A DNA stretch of 64,000 bases from Leptospira ilyithenensis (lineage in GTDB: Bacteria; Spirochaetota; Leptospiria; Leptospirales; Leptospiraceae), in contig NZ_RQHV01000061.1 in the NCBI RefSeq assembly GCF_004771005.1, positions 124,001 to 188,000 of the forward strand. Direction: 5' to 3'. Below are positions 7,873-16,311 of this stretch, one piece after another. Positions within the stretch are counted from its first letter, which is position 1. Each line of letters opens with the position of its first letter. Under the pieces are notes generated by a model that ran no database searches, was not told the DNA's origin, and worked only from the letters and a program-made list of their open reading frames with translations. The translations under genes were made by a program, and so were the position numbers.

Positions 7873-9702
7873 ATGAAACGCAAAGTAAGCGATATTGTTG
7901 CAGATTATTTAGTTAGGAGAAAAATTCGCCATGTATTCGGAATCGTTGGTGCGGGAAACGCACATCTTTTCGATTCAATCGGGACAAAAGGCGAAACAGA
8001 GATCATTTGCGTCCATCATGAACAGACGGCTACTATGGCTATGCAAACTTATTTTAGAACATCCGGTGTTGTAACGGCTGCTATATTGACAACCGGAGGC
8101 GGCTCGACAAACGGTGTTACCGGGGTTGTGGGAGCCTGGATGGATTCGATTCCTGGAGTGGTGATTTCCGGAAATGAAAATTCCAAATTTACTACGGATG
8201 ACAATCCGCTTCGCGCCTACGGAGTGCAAGGTTATGATTCGGTTGAAATGGTTCGAAAGGTTACCAAGTATGCCGCCCGCAGTTTGGATCCGTTGAAAGT
8301 TTTATATGAATTGGAGAAGGCATTTTATATCGCTACTTCGGGGAGACCGGGACCTTGTTGGATCGATATTCCCATGAACATTCAATCAACCGTTGTTGAA
8401 GAAGGTGATATGGTTTTGTTTGATCCGCAAGAAATGGAAGGAACGAAATTTTTCCAGACAAACAAAACACTCTCATCAGAGTGTTCTGGTATTTTAAATT
8501 CTCTTCGAAATGCAAAAAGACCTCTGTTATGGCTTGGTCATGGGATTAGATTGGCGAGTGCTGTGGATCAGGTTCCTAAATTATTAGAAGCTTTGAATGT
8601 ACCTGCGCTTGTTTCCTGGACAGGCATAGACATGATTGACTCGGACCATCCTCTTGTATTCGGAAGAGCGGGTGTGTACGGCCAAAGATCTGCAAATTTT
8701 GTTTTACAAAATGCGGATTATATTCTAACGATCGGAACAAGACTTGCTATCCCTCAAGTAGGTTACGATATCACAGAGCTCGCACGTGAGGCAGAAATCG
8801 CAGTTGTAGATATTGATCATGACGAGTTGAAAAAATACAAACAAAGATTTAAAACTTTAGTACAATGCGATGCAGGTTTGTTTATCAATGAATTGTTAGA
8901 TCAGGTTGGAAAAGAAAAACTTCCTTTGAAAAAAGATTGGTTGGATCAGTGTCGGGGATTTCAATCGAAATACCCTTGGATCGGACCGGAACATAATGAC
9001 ACTGATTTTATCAACTCATACCGCTTTATGGATAAGTTGATCGGTTTTACCAAAAAAGATCAGATCGTTGTAACGGATATGGGAACCGCTTTATTAAGCG
9101 GCCATCAGGTTTTGAAGTTCAAATCGGGACAACGTTTGATGACATCGCAAGGTTTGGGAGAAATGGGGTTCGGGCTTCCCGGTGCCATCGGTGCTTCTTT
9201 CGCTCGGGATAAGGGAGAAGTTCTCTGTCTCAATTGTGATGGGGGAATGATGATGAATTTGCAAGAACTGCAAACAATTGTTCACCATAAACTCCCTATC
9301 AAAATCATTATTTTTAATAATGACGGTTATTTGATGATCAAACATACTCAAAACGCCTTATTTTCTGGAAGAAAGATCGCTACCGACCGAAAGAGTGGTG
9401 TTAGTTGCCCTGATTTCGGTTCATTGGCAAAAGCATTCGGGATGCCTTCCTTTCAGATACGTACTTGGGAAGATATGGAAACCGTTATTCCGAAATTCCA
9501 GGATCTCGCAGAACCGGCGATATGTGAAGTATTTATGCATCCGGAGCAGTTGTTTCTTCCGAAATTATCTTTAGCATCCAGAGAAGACGGAACACTTGTT
9601 TCTCCTCCGCTGGAGGATTTGAGTCCGCTTCTTTCCCGAGAGGAGCTCGGAAAAACAATGATAATACCGATTCATGAAAAGTCAAAACAGCTAAAACCAT
9701 AA
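7873..9702 (+). CDS. Thiamine-diphosphate enzyme of acetolactate synthase type, YerE-like branched-sugar synthase candidate
   Basis: A 609-residue protein with the three-domain layout of acetolactate synthase/pyruvate decarboxylase enzymes. Residues 1-170 are the pyrimidine-binding domain with the cofactor-activating Glu50 in CVHHEQTATMAM. The central domain covers about 200-345. The C-terminal diphosphate-binding domain has QGLGEMGFGLPGAIG and NCDGGMMMN (about 454-462), ending in a FNNDGY motif. In the last motif Cys-Asp-Gly stands where most relatives have Gly-Asp-Gly. In Yersinia, YerE is a related enzyme that transfers an acetyl unit from pyruvate to C4 of CDP-4-keto-3,6-dideoxyglucose. 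Position straight after rfbFGH suggests the same type of reaction here. The neighbouring aldolase makes a longer 2-oxoacid donor possible. A stray catabolic acetolactate synthase is less likely in this context. Confidence 0.85.
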   Translation: MKRKVSDIVADYLVRRKIRHVFGIVGAGNAHLFDSIGTKGETEIICVHHEQTATMAMQTYFRTSGVVTAAILTTGGGSTNGVTGVVGAWMDSIPGVVISGNENSKFTTDDNPLRAYGVQGYDSVEMVRKVTKYAARSLDPLKVLYELEKAFYIATSGRPGPCWIDIPMNIQSTVVEEGDMVLFDPQEMEGTKFFQTNKTLSSECSGILNSLRNAKRPLLWLGHGIRLASAVDQVPKLLEALNVPALVSWTGIDMIDSDHPLVFGRAGVYGQRSANFVLQNADYILTIGTRLAIPQVGYDITELAREAEIAVVDIDHDELKKYKQRFKTLVQCDAGLFINELLDQVGKEKLPLKKDWLDQCRGFQSKYPWIGPEHNDTDFINSYRFMDKLIGFTKKDQIVVTDMGTALLSGHQVLKFKSGQRLMTSQGLGEMGFGLPGAIGASFARDKGEVLCLNCDGGMMMNLQELQTIVHHKLPIKIIIFNNDGYLMIKHTQNALFSGRKIATDRKSGVSCPDFGSLAKAFGMPSFQIRTWEDMETVIPKFQDLAEPAICEVFMHPEQLFLPKLSLASREDGTLVSPPLEDLSPLLSREELGKTMIIPIHEKSKQLKP

Positions 9703-9708
9703 TTCATA

Positions 9709-10599
9709 ATGAATTCAACCGGAAAGAAACTAAAAATAGCTATTATAGGCAGCGGAAATATCGGAACTGATTTGCTCATTAAGGCAATTCATTCGGAATA
9801 CCTCGAATGTTCTTTGTTTATCGGTAGGGATTTTAAATCCGCAGGATTAGCCAAAGCGATTAGTCTGGGCATCAAGGTTTCCGATCGGAGTATCAAAGCA
9901 ATTGAGGAAAATCCCGACGTTTGTGATCTGGTATTCGATGCAACTTCCGCAAAAAACCATGAGGCCCATTGGGATATACTTAAGAAGCTTGGAAAACCGG
10001 TAATCGATATGACTCCTGCAAAGTTAGGTGCTATTTGCGTGCCTTCCGAAAATTTGCAAGAAGCTTCTCTCTCGGATAATATAAATATGATCACCTGCGG
10101 CGGCCAGGCATCCATTCCTATTGCATGTGCCATAAGAAGAGCTCATGCCAGTGAGCAACTTGATTATGTGGAGGTCGTCTCAAGTATTGCATCCAGAAGT
10201 GCCGGGCCTGCGACTAGGGCGAACATTGACGAATATGTCGAGACAACTGAAAAAGCGATCTGCCAGTTTTCCGGTAGTAAAAAATCGAAAGCAATATTGA
10301 TTTTAAATCCTGCAGTTCCATGTATTGATATGCAAACATCTGTTACTGTAAAATTGGAAAAAGTAAATTTGGAACTTCTTAAAAAGGAAGTGGATGCTAC
10401 AATTGCAAAAATTCAAAAATACGTTCCCGGATATAGTTTACTTCTCCCTCCTACATTTGAAAACGGAAGGGTCATTGTAACCGTCAAGGTGCAGGGAAAC
10501 GGAGATTACCTTCCGAAATATGCAGGCAACTTGGATATCATCAATTGCGCGGCCATCTCGGTAGCTGAAGAGTTTTCGAAGAGAAAGTTTGGGGTTTAA
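9709..10599 (+). CDS. Acetaldehyde dehydrogenase (acylating), BphJ/MhpF-type
   Basis: Interconverts an aldehyde plus CoA and NAD with acyl-CoA plus NADH. The 296-residue length matches the short acylating family. The NAD-binding fold starts KIAIIGSGNIGTDLLIKAI. The catalytic cysteine is Cys130 in MITCGGQASIPIA, and the middle has the family's SRSAGPATRANIDEY block. It starts 6 bases after the thiamine-enzyme gene and ends 3 bases before the aldolase gene, so all three are one translational unit. In aromatic degradation this enzyme forms a channelling complex with the aldolase. No degradation genes are visible here, so I infer it supplies or removes a small aldehyde during sugar synthesis. Confidence 0.92.
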   Translation: MNSTGKKLKIAIIGSGNIGTDLLIKAIHSEYLECSLFIGRDFKSAGLAKAISLGIKVSDRSIKAIEENPDVCDLVFDATSAKNHEAHWDILKKLGKPVIDMTPAKLGAICVPSENLQEASLSDNINMITCGGQASIPIACAIRRAHASEQLDYVEVVSSIASRSAGPATRANIDEYVETTEKAICQFSGSKKSKAILILNPAVPCIDMQTSVTVKLEKVNLELLKKEVDATIAKIQKYVPGYSLLLPPTFENGRVIVTVKVQGNGDYLPKYAGNLDIINCAAISVAEEFSKRKFGV

Positions 10600-10602
10600 G
10601 TA

Positions 10603-11610
10603 ATGAGTAAAAAAGTATTAATCAGCGATCCGACATTAAGGGACGGAAACCATGCAATTGCTCATAAACTAACACCCGAGCAGGTGGCGAAATATGCAAA
10701 AGCTGCCGAAGCTGCCAAAGTTCCCATTGTCGAAGTAGGTCATGGAAACGGCATTGGAGCAAGTTCGTTTCAAGTTGGTTTGGCGGTTGCTGCTGATTAC
10801 GATTTATTGAAAGCGGCAAGAGACAATCTGTCCGATTCCAAATTGGGAATTCATTCCATTCCCGGATTTTCCACAATCAAAAGGGACATTCAAAATGCAA
10901 TTGATGTCGGTGTCGATGTTTTCCGTATTGCCTGCCACTGCACTGAAGCTGATATAACGGAAAAACATATAGGCTACTTGCGGGAAAAAGGAAAAACCGT
11001 TCATGGCGTTCTGATGATGAGTCATATGGCTTCCCCCGAAGTTCTTGCAGAAGAAGCCGCCAAGATGGAGTTATACGGTGCTGAGGCAGTTGTTTTTATG
11101 GATAGTGCCGGAGCTTATCTTCCACAGGATGTTTCGGAAAGAGTTGCCAAACTCGTTAGCAACTTGCGCATACCCGTGGGATTTCATGGCCATAATAACC
11201 TGGGTATGGCAGTGGCAAATACGGTCGCTGCAGTAGAAAGCGGCGCTTCCATCGTAGACGGTACTGTAAGAGGTTTTGGTGCCGGCGCAGGTAATACTCA
11301 ATTAGAGGTGTTAGTTGCTGTTTTGGAAAAGCTGGGATATGATACGGGAATCGATTTGTATCGAATCTTGGATGCTGCTGATCTTGCGGAAAAAGAATTT
11401 ATCCCGGTCGTACCTTTCGTTTCCTCTACTAGCGTAGTGAGCGGGCTTTCAGGAGTTTTTTCCGGATTTATCAAACATGTAAATCGGGTAGCTCTTGAAT
11501 TCGGAGTTGATCCGAGAGATGTTTTTTTTGAGTTGGGAAAGCGAAAAGCGGTTGCCGGGCAAGAAGATATGATCGTTGAAGTGGCTGTCGCGTTGTCTCG
11601 TAAAAAATAG
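10603..11610 (+). CDS. 4-hydroxy-2-oxovalerate aldolase, BphI/MhpE-type
   Basis: A DRE-TIM metalloenzyme of 335 residues that reversibly cleaves 4-hydroxy-2-oxoacids into pyruvate and an aldehyde. DPTLRDGNHAIAHKLT near the start has the catalytic Arg13 and the metal ligand Asp14. GFHGHNNLGMAVAN holds the metal-binding His195 and His197. The C-terminal communication domain (about 275-335) needed for pairing with the dehydrogenase is present. The tight coupling to the dehydrogenase gene matches known complexes. In the synthetic direction it could make 4-hydroxy-2-oxopentanoate from pyruvate and acetaldehyde, a plausible donor for the upstream thiamine-diphosphate enzyme. That use is inference. 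Confidence 0.92.
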   Translation: MSKKVLISDPTLRDGNHAIAHKLTPEQVAKYAKAAEAAKVPIVEVGHGNGIGASSFQVGLAVAADYDLLKAARDNLSDSKLGIHSIPGFSTIKRDIQNAIDVGVDVFRIACHCTEADITEKHIGYLREKGKTVHGVLMMSHMASPEVLAEEAAKMELYGAEAVVFMDSAGAYLPQDVSERVAKLVSNLRIPVGFHGHNNLGMAVANTVAAVESGASIVDGTVRGFGAGAGNTQLEVLVAVLEKLGYDTGIDLYRILDAADLAEKEFIPVVPFVSSTSVVSGLSGVFSGFIKHVNRVALEFGVDPRDVFFELGKRKAVAGQEDMIVEVAVALSRKK

Positions 11611-11620
11611 GAAAACTATC

Positions 11621-12664
11621 ATGAGTAAAGAAAAACTAACAAGAGAGGATAGTGAAATATTATTAAATCATTACCAGACGGAGAGATTTTCCAAAATTCA
11701 TAACTCGACGGTATTGATTACAGGGAGCGGTTTTTTCGCCCTTTGGTTGCTTGAAATTTTAACTTTATTGAATGATAAGTTTAATGCGAATATTCGAATT
11801 ATTGTAATATCGAGAAACTTAAAATCGTTAAAGTCGGAAGCTCCGCAGTTTTTGACTAGAAAGGATATTATTTTTTTTGAAAAGGATATCAGACAAATAA
11901 GCGATTTGAATCAGGATATCGAATGGATCATCAATACGGTAGGCGACACAAATACTAGAAACCATGCGACTGATCCGGTTGGTACGATTGACTCAATTGT
12001 AAACGGTGCCAAAAACCTATTCGATCATTCGATTCGATTGGATAATATCAAGAAGATACTTCATCTCAGTTCGGGACTAGTGAATGGAAACACGGAAGGA
12101 TCACAGGCATTAAAGGAATCGGATCTGGGAATTGTCGATTTTACTTTATCATCAAACTGTTATGTGGAAGCCAAAAGGTTTTCAGAAACCCTTTGCGCAT
12201 CCTACCGAAGTGAATTTCGATTGCCGATTGTAATCGCCCGCCCGTTTGCATTTATCGGACCTTATCAATCGTTGGACAGCCCGTTTGCGCTGAATAATTT
12301 TTTGCGAGACGGTATGTCCGGGAATTTGATACGTGTGTTAGGTGATGGTGAAACGATTCGAAGTTATCTTTATGGCGCCGATGCAGCGTTTTTAGTTCTG
12401 AAGGTTTTAACTGAAGGCGAGCCCGGTTCCATATTCAATATCGGAAGTGAGGAAGGAATCAAAATTAAAGATCTCGCCGGTCGGATAGCAGGCAATTTCG
12501 GAAACCAGTCCAAGGTCGAATTGAATTACTTCGGATACAAAACGAATTATTCCGTACTTGTTCCCGATCTTTCTTTCGTAAAAAGAAAACTTGGATTTTC
12601 TCCCTATTTTACCCTGGAAGATTCTTTAAAGAGAACTATCGGATGGCATTCCCATCCGGCTTAG
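11621..12664 (+). CDS. NAD-dependent epimerase/dehydratase (extended SDR), atypical Rossmann motif
   Basis: A 347-residue extended SDR starting at ATG 11621; an in-frame extension upstream overlaps the aldolase gene and is unlikely. The nucleotide-binding motif reads TGSGFFALW (34-42), so the third glycine of GxxGxxG is an alanine. HLSSG supplies the Ser, and YVEAK (Tyr181, Lys185) the catalytic pair. It is related along its length to the next gene, and both share GxGFFxxWLLE and RSYxYxADxAxxxxxxLTE. In the Yersinia branched-sugar pathway an SDR (YerF) reduces the side-chain ketone made by YerE. One of these two enzymes could do that, the other a second reduction or epimerisation. Substrate is not shown by the sequence. 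Confidence 0.8.
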   Translation: MSKEKLTREDSEILLNHYQTERFSKIHNSTVLITGSGFFALWLLEILTLLNDKFNANIRIIVISRNLKSLKSEAPQFLTRKDIIFFEKDIRQISDLNQDIEWIINTVGDTNTRNHATDPVGTIDSIVNGAKNLFDHSIRLDNIKKILHLSSGLVNGNTEGSQALKESDLGIVDFTLSSNCYVEAKRFSETLCASYRSEFRLPIVIARPFAFIGPYQSLDSPFALNNFLRDGMSGNLIRVLGDGETIRSYLYGADAAFLVLKVLTEGEPGSIFNIGSEEGIKIKDLAGRIAGNFGNQSKVELNYFGYKTNYSVLVPDLSFVKRKLGFSPYFTLEDSLKRTIGWHSHPA

Positions 12665-12683
12665 TGATTAAGTATCCTTTGTT

Positions 12684-13721
12684 ATGAACCTATCCATCAG
12701 CAAGGAAGATCTGGATCATATTTTGAAGTATACTGATTTTCAAAAGTATAGAAATAAAAAGATCTTCATTACGGGCGGAACCGGCTTCTTTGGCAAATGG
12801 TTGCTCGAATCCTTATGTTATGCGAATGACAAACTCGCCCTGAATTGTCAAGTGTTGGCTTTGTCCCGTAATCCGAAAAAATTTTTGGACGCCAATGTTC
12901 ATTTCAAACAATACGATAACCTCGGATTTCGAAAAGGTGACATTCTGGATTTCGAATTTCCGAAGGAAAAGTTTGATTTTATCATTCATGGCGCCACTGA
13001 AGCGAACGTGACAATGAACGTGGACAATCCGTCGTTGATGTTGGACACTATAGTTGATGGCACAAAAAGAATATTAGAATTTTCTAAAATATCCGGAATT
13101 TCACGATTGTTATTTCTTTCTTCCGGAGCGGTGTACGGTAAAAGATATTTTTCGGAAGGTCCGGTCGCGGAGGAAAATGTATCAGCTCCGGCAACTTCCG
13201 ATCCTGCCGCAGCTTACGGAGAAGGCAAAAGAATTGCGGAACTTCTATGTTTCATTCATTGTAGAAATACTCATATTGATCTTTCCATTGCGAGATGTTT
13301 TGCTTTTTTCGGTCCTCATTTGCCCTTGGATAGTCACTTTGCATTTGGAAATTTTATTAAAAATATTCTTTCCGGAGAAAATATTCTTATAAAAGGAGAT
13401 GGATCTCCTTATCGTTCTTATATGTATGCGGCGGATTTGGCTATTTGGTTATTTACTATTTTAACGGAGGCGAAATCGGGTTCGGTATATAATGTAGGCT
13501 CGGATGTTCCGATTTCCATCGGTGATCTGGCGGAAAAAATATCCATGCACGCAGAACAACCGTTATCGGTTGAAATTGCTAAGAAAAAGGATCCTTCGTC
13601 CGATCCCGAAATCTATGTTCCTTTGGTTGAGAAGGCCAAACGGGAACTGTCACTCAATGTTTTTATAAATTTGGAAGAAGGCATTAAGAAAACCCTCGAA
13701 TGGCAAAAAAAAAGAAATTAA
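12684..13721 (+). CDS. NAD-dependent epimerase/dehydratase (extended SDR), paralogue of the preceding gene
   Basis: A 345-residue extended SDR with a canonical motif FITGGTGFFGKWLLE (28-42), FLSSGAVYGK for the active-site Ser, and AAYGEGKRIAE with Tyr178 and Lys182. It is clearly similar to the preceding gene but keeps all cofactor-binding glycines, so it is the better candidate for the catalytically ordinary partner. It lies 19 bases after that gene, and its 3' end overlaps the next glycosyltransferase by 22 bases. It probably finishes the nucleotide-activated sugar made by the rfbFGH, thiamine-enzyme and aldolase cassette. An independent 4-reductase or epimerase role in another CDP- or dTDP-sugar is possible. 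Confidence 0.85.
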   Translation: MNLSISKEDLDHILKYTDFQKYRNKKIFITGGTGFFGKWLLESLCYANDKLALNCQVLALSRNPKKFLDANVHFKQYDNLGFRKGDILDFEFPKEKFDFIIHGATEANVTMNVDNPSLMLDTIVDGTKRILEFSKISGISRLLFLSSGAVYGKRYFSEGPVAEENVSAPATSDPAAAYGEGKRIAELLCFIHCRNTHIDLSIARCFAFFGPHLPLDSHFAFGNFIKNILSGENILIKGDGSPYRSYMYAADLAIWLFTILTEAKSGSVYNVGSDVPISIGDLAEKISMHAEQPLSVEIAKKKDPSSDPEIYVPLVEKAKRELSLNVFINLEEGIKKTLEWQKKRN

Positions 13722-14638
13722 TCAGTATTGTTACTCCTTGTTATAATGAAGAAGGCAATGTAGAGGAACTTTATAAACAGGTAAAGGCACTCTTTCTCAA
13801 ATCGGATTATAAATACGAGCATATATTTATAGACAACGCTTCGAAAGATGCGACTCCGAAGATCTTGAGAGATTTAGCTTCTAAAGATAAGAATGTAAAA
13901 GTAATCTTGAACGCGCGGAATTTCGGACATATCCGTTCGCCTTATTATGCTTATTTGCAAGCAAAGGGGGATGCTGTGATTTCGATAGTTTCCGATTTGC
14001 AGGATCCACCCGAGCTGATTTCCGAGTTTCTTCAAAAATGGGAAGAGGGATTTAAGATCGTAGTAGGAGTTAAGATAGAGAGTGAAGAGTCAAAATTGTT
14101 TTTCTTAATAAGAAAATTATATTATACTTTAATAACCAAACTTTCCGATACGAATTTGATCAAAAATTTTACAGGCTTCGGACTTTACGACAAGAGAATC
14201 ATAGAGATTCTCCGAAAGATTGAAGATCCTTATCCTTATTTTAGAGGTCTGATCTGCGATATCGGCTTTGATATATTTCAAATTCCTTATCATCAACCTT
14301 TGAGAAAGAGAGGATTCACAAAGAATAATTTTTATACTTTATACGATATCGCAATGCTTGGAATTACCAATCATTCTAAAATTCCTCTGAGACTGGCAGC
14401 TTTTTTGGGATTTTTATTGTCGGGAGTGAGTTTGTTTTTGGCAATTGCACAGTTGTTTTTAAAGGTTTTCCTTTGGAACAATTACACATTGGGAATTCCC
14501 ACTTTGGCAATCGGCCTTTTTTTCTTTTCTTCGGTTCAGCTTTTTTTTATAGGAATTTTAGGAGAATACATCGGATCCATTCATACGCAAGTATTAAAAC
14601 GACCTCTTGTCATTGAAAAGGAAAGAATAAACTTTTGA
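13700..14638 (+). CDS. Family 2 glycosyltransferase, DPM1/GtrB-like with C-terminal membrane segments
   Basis: A 312-residue polyprenyl-phosphate-type sugar transferase. The GT-A domain (1-225) has ISIVTPCYNEEGN, a DNASKD motif, and SDLQDPPELI for nucleotide-sugar and metal binding. Two long hydrophobic segments follow at about 230-255 and 265-290, as in GtrB/ArnC-type enzymes. Such proteins transfer a sugar from a nucleotide donor to undecaprenyl phosphate at the cytoplasmic face. The lipid-linked sugar would then be used by one of the GT-C-like proteins of the locus. It overlaps the preceding gene by 22 bases. Confidence 0.9.
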   Translation: MAKKKKLISIVTPCYNEEGNVEELYKQVKALFLKSDYKYEHIFIDNASKDATPKILRDLASKDKNVKVILNARNFGHIRSPYYAYLQAKGDAVISIVSDLQDPPELISEFLQKWEEGFKIVVGVKIESEESKLFFLIRKLYYTLITKLSDTNLIKNFTGFGLYDKRIIEILRKIEDPYPYFRGLICDIGFDIFQIPYHQPLRKRGFTKNNFYTLYDIAMLGITNHSKIPLRLAAFLGFLLSGVSLFLAIAQLFLKVFLWNNYTLGIPTLAIGLFFFSSVQLFFIGILGEYIGSIHTQVLKRPLVIEKERINF

Positions 14639-14668
14639 TTCCGAAGAGGAATGTGAATCCCATATAAT

Positions 14669-16309
14669 ATGCAATACTATTGTACTTTATTTAATTCCAA
14701 ATACGCATCCAGAGGTTTGGCGATGCTCAAATCTTTGGATGAGAATTCTAAAGATTATAAGATTTATGTTTTTGCTTTTGACGATGAAACATTTCTTCTA
14801 TTGAAAAGCTTGAATTTGCCGAACGTAATCCCCGTATCCTTATCCGAATTTGAAGACGATGAATTAAAGAAGATAAAACAGGAACGTACTTTTCAGGAAT
14901 ACTGTTGGACCTGCACTTCTTTTTCCATACTCTACGCGATTACGAAATTCAATCTTCCGCAGATTACATATTTGGATGCCGATCTTTTGTTCTTTTCCGA
15001 TCCGGAAACGCTTCTTCATGAGATGAAGGATCAGTCCGTTTTAATTACGGAACATAGGTATACCGAAAAATACGATCAATCGAAAACAAGCGGTCTCTAC
15101 TGTATACAATTCTTATCTTTTAAGAATGATGAGTACGGATTGGAAGCACTTCGGTGGTGGAAAAACAGATGTGCTGAATGGTGTTATGCGAGACATGAAG
15201 ACGGAAAGTTCGGAGACCAGAAATATCTGGATGACTGGACAACCAGATTTAAAAATGTTCATGTTCTTCGACATCTGGGAGGAGGGCTTGCTCCTTGGAA
15301 TGCACAACAGTATGATTTGTTTTATGAAAATGATCGGTTGCAAGGACAGGAGATTTCTACCGGGATTCAATTTCCAGTAGTCTTTTATCATTTTCATGAT
15401 TTCAAATTTCCTGAAATCGGTGCTTGGGGACATTCCGGTGATTATTATCTGAAGTTCGACGTTTATCAATTGATTTATAAAAAATATCTTCTGAAGTTAT
15501 TGGAACTTAATTCCCTTTGTAAAAATATAAATTCCGATTTGATCAAACTTCCGAAAAAAGTTTCAGCATACGAATGGGAAAAATTGTTTTTGCCAAAATT
15601 GGATAGGACTGATAGAGATCACTTCCGCGCCATCTATAAAAACAATCATTCATTTTATGATTTGGATGATTCGTTCGATCAAATGGATTCTTCCGCAATT
15701 CTAAAATTAATTCAATATGATTTCAGACTGGAACAAAGTTATAATGATTATGGAAAGATTCGGGAATTTGTTTCCGAACCTGGCGAATTGAATGATTTAC
15801 TGAATCAGAATACAGTAAGAACCGTTTTGTATCTTAAAAAAGAATCGGGCTTCGATTGGGAAAATTATATATTTCAAAATGTATCCTGTTCTCGTGATAT
15901 GGCAGCTTTCGATATAAGATTTGCAATAGGTGAAGATCTGAATGGTTTTCTTTGGATGCCTATGTGGAAGAGTTCCTGTGTTTTGAACATCCGGGAAATC
16001 GTTTATGAAAGTAATTCGGAAGTAGAACGGATTCCGCTGAAACCGAATCATACGAACGGGATAACAAAAGAGAGCGGTTTGTATTTTTTTCATACTCATC
16101 CTACTCTTCAGTGGGAATCATTGCAACTTACCAAAGGATACATAAGGATCTCCGGTGAATGGAGGGTTTTGAATTCTTGGGAAGCGTATCAGGGAATACA
16201 GGAATTATTGGATTCCGATCGCAAACAAAATGGATTTTTCAGTATAAACCCTTTCCCTTTTCTTTGGTTAACATCAGTTCGTATTTTTCGAAGAATCAAA
16301 AGTTGGTAG
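14669..16309 (+). CDS. GT-A-type glycosyltransferase (GT8-like nucleotide-diphospho-sugar transferase)
   Basis: A soluble 546-residue protein. The first 270 residues form a GT-A-like domain beginning YYCTLFNSKYASRGLAML, with the metal-binding motif TYLDADLLFFSDPETLL near residue 100 and a later GGGLAPWN and FYHFHDF (substrate side) pattern. Residues 280-546 show no fold I recognise; they are acidic and rich in aromatic residues. Proteins of this kind occur in LPS loci of several phyla. Donor and acceptor are unknown. The next gene starts 2 bases after its stop. Confidence 0.75.
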   Translation: MQYYCTLFNSKYASRGLAMLKSLDENSKDYKIYVFAFDDETFLLLKSLNLPNVIPVSLSEFEDDELKKIKQERTFQEYCWTCTSFSILYAITKFNLPQITYLDADLLFFSDPETLLHEMKDQSVLITEHRYTEKYDQSKTSGLYCIQFLSFKNDEYGLEALRWWKNRCAEWCYARHEDGKFGDQKYLDDWTTRFKNVHVLRHLGGGLAPWNAQQYDLFYENDRLQGQEISTGIQFPVVFYHFHDFKFPEIGAWGHSGDYYLKFDVYQLIYKKYLLKLLELNSLCKNINSDLIKLPKKVSAYEWEKLFLPKLDRTDRDHFRAIYKNNHSFYDLDDSFDQMDSSAILKLIQYDFRLEQSYNDYGKIREFVSEPGELNDLLNQNTVRTVLYLKKESGFDWENYIFQNVSCSRDMAAFDIRFAIGEDLNGFLWMPMWKSSCVLNIREIVYESNSEVERIPLKPNHTNGITKESGLYFFHTHPTLQWESLQLTKGYIRISGEWRVLNSWEAYQGIQELLDSDRKQNGFFSINPFPFLWLTSVRIFRRIKSW

Positions 16310-16311
16310 TA

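Noticed and set aside
16159..16311. In-frame upstream extension of the GT2-GT4 fusion gene
   Set aside because: It overlaps the end of the preceding gene and the GT2 domain begins directly at the ATG at 16312.
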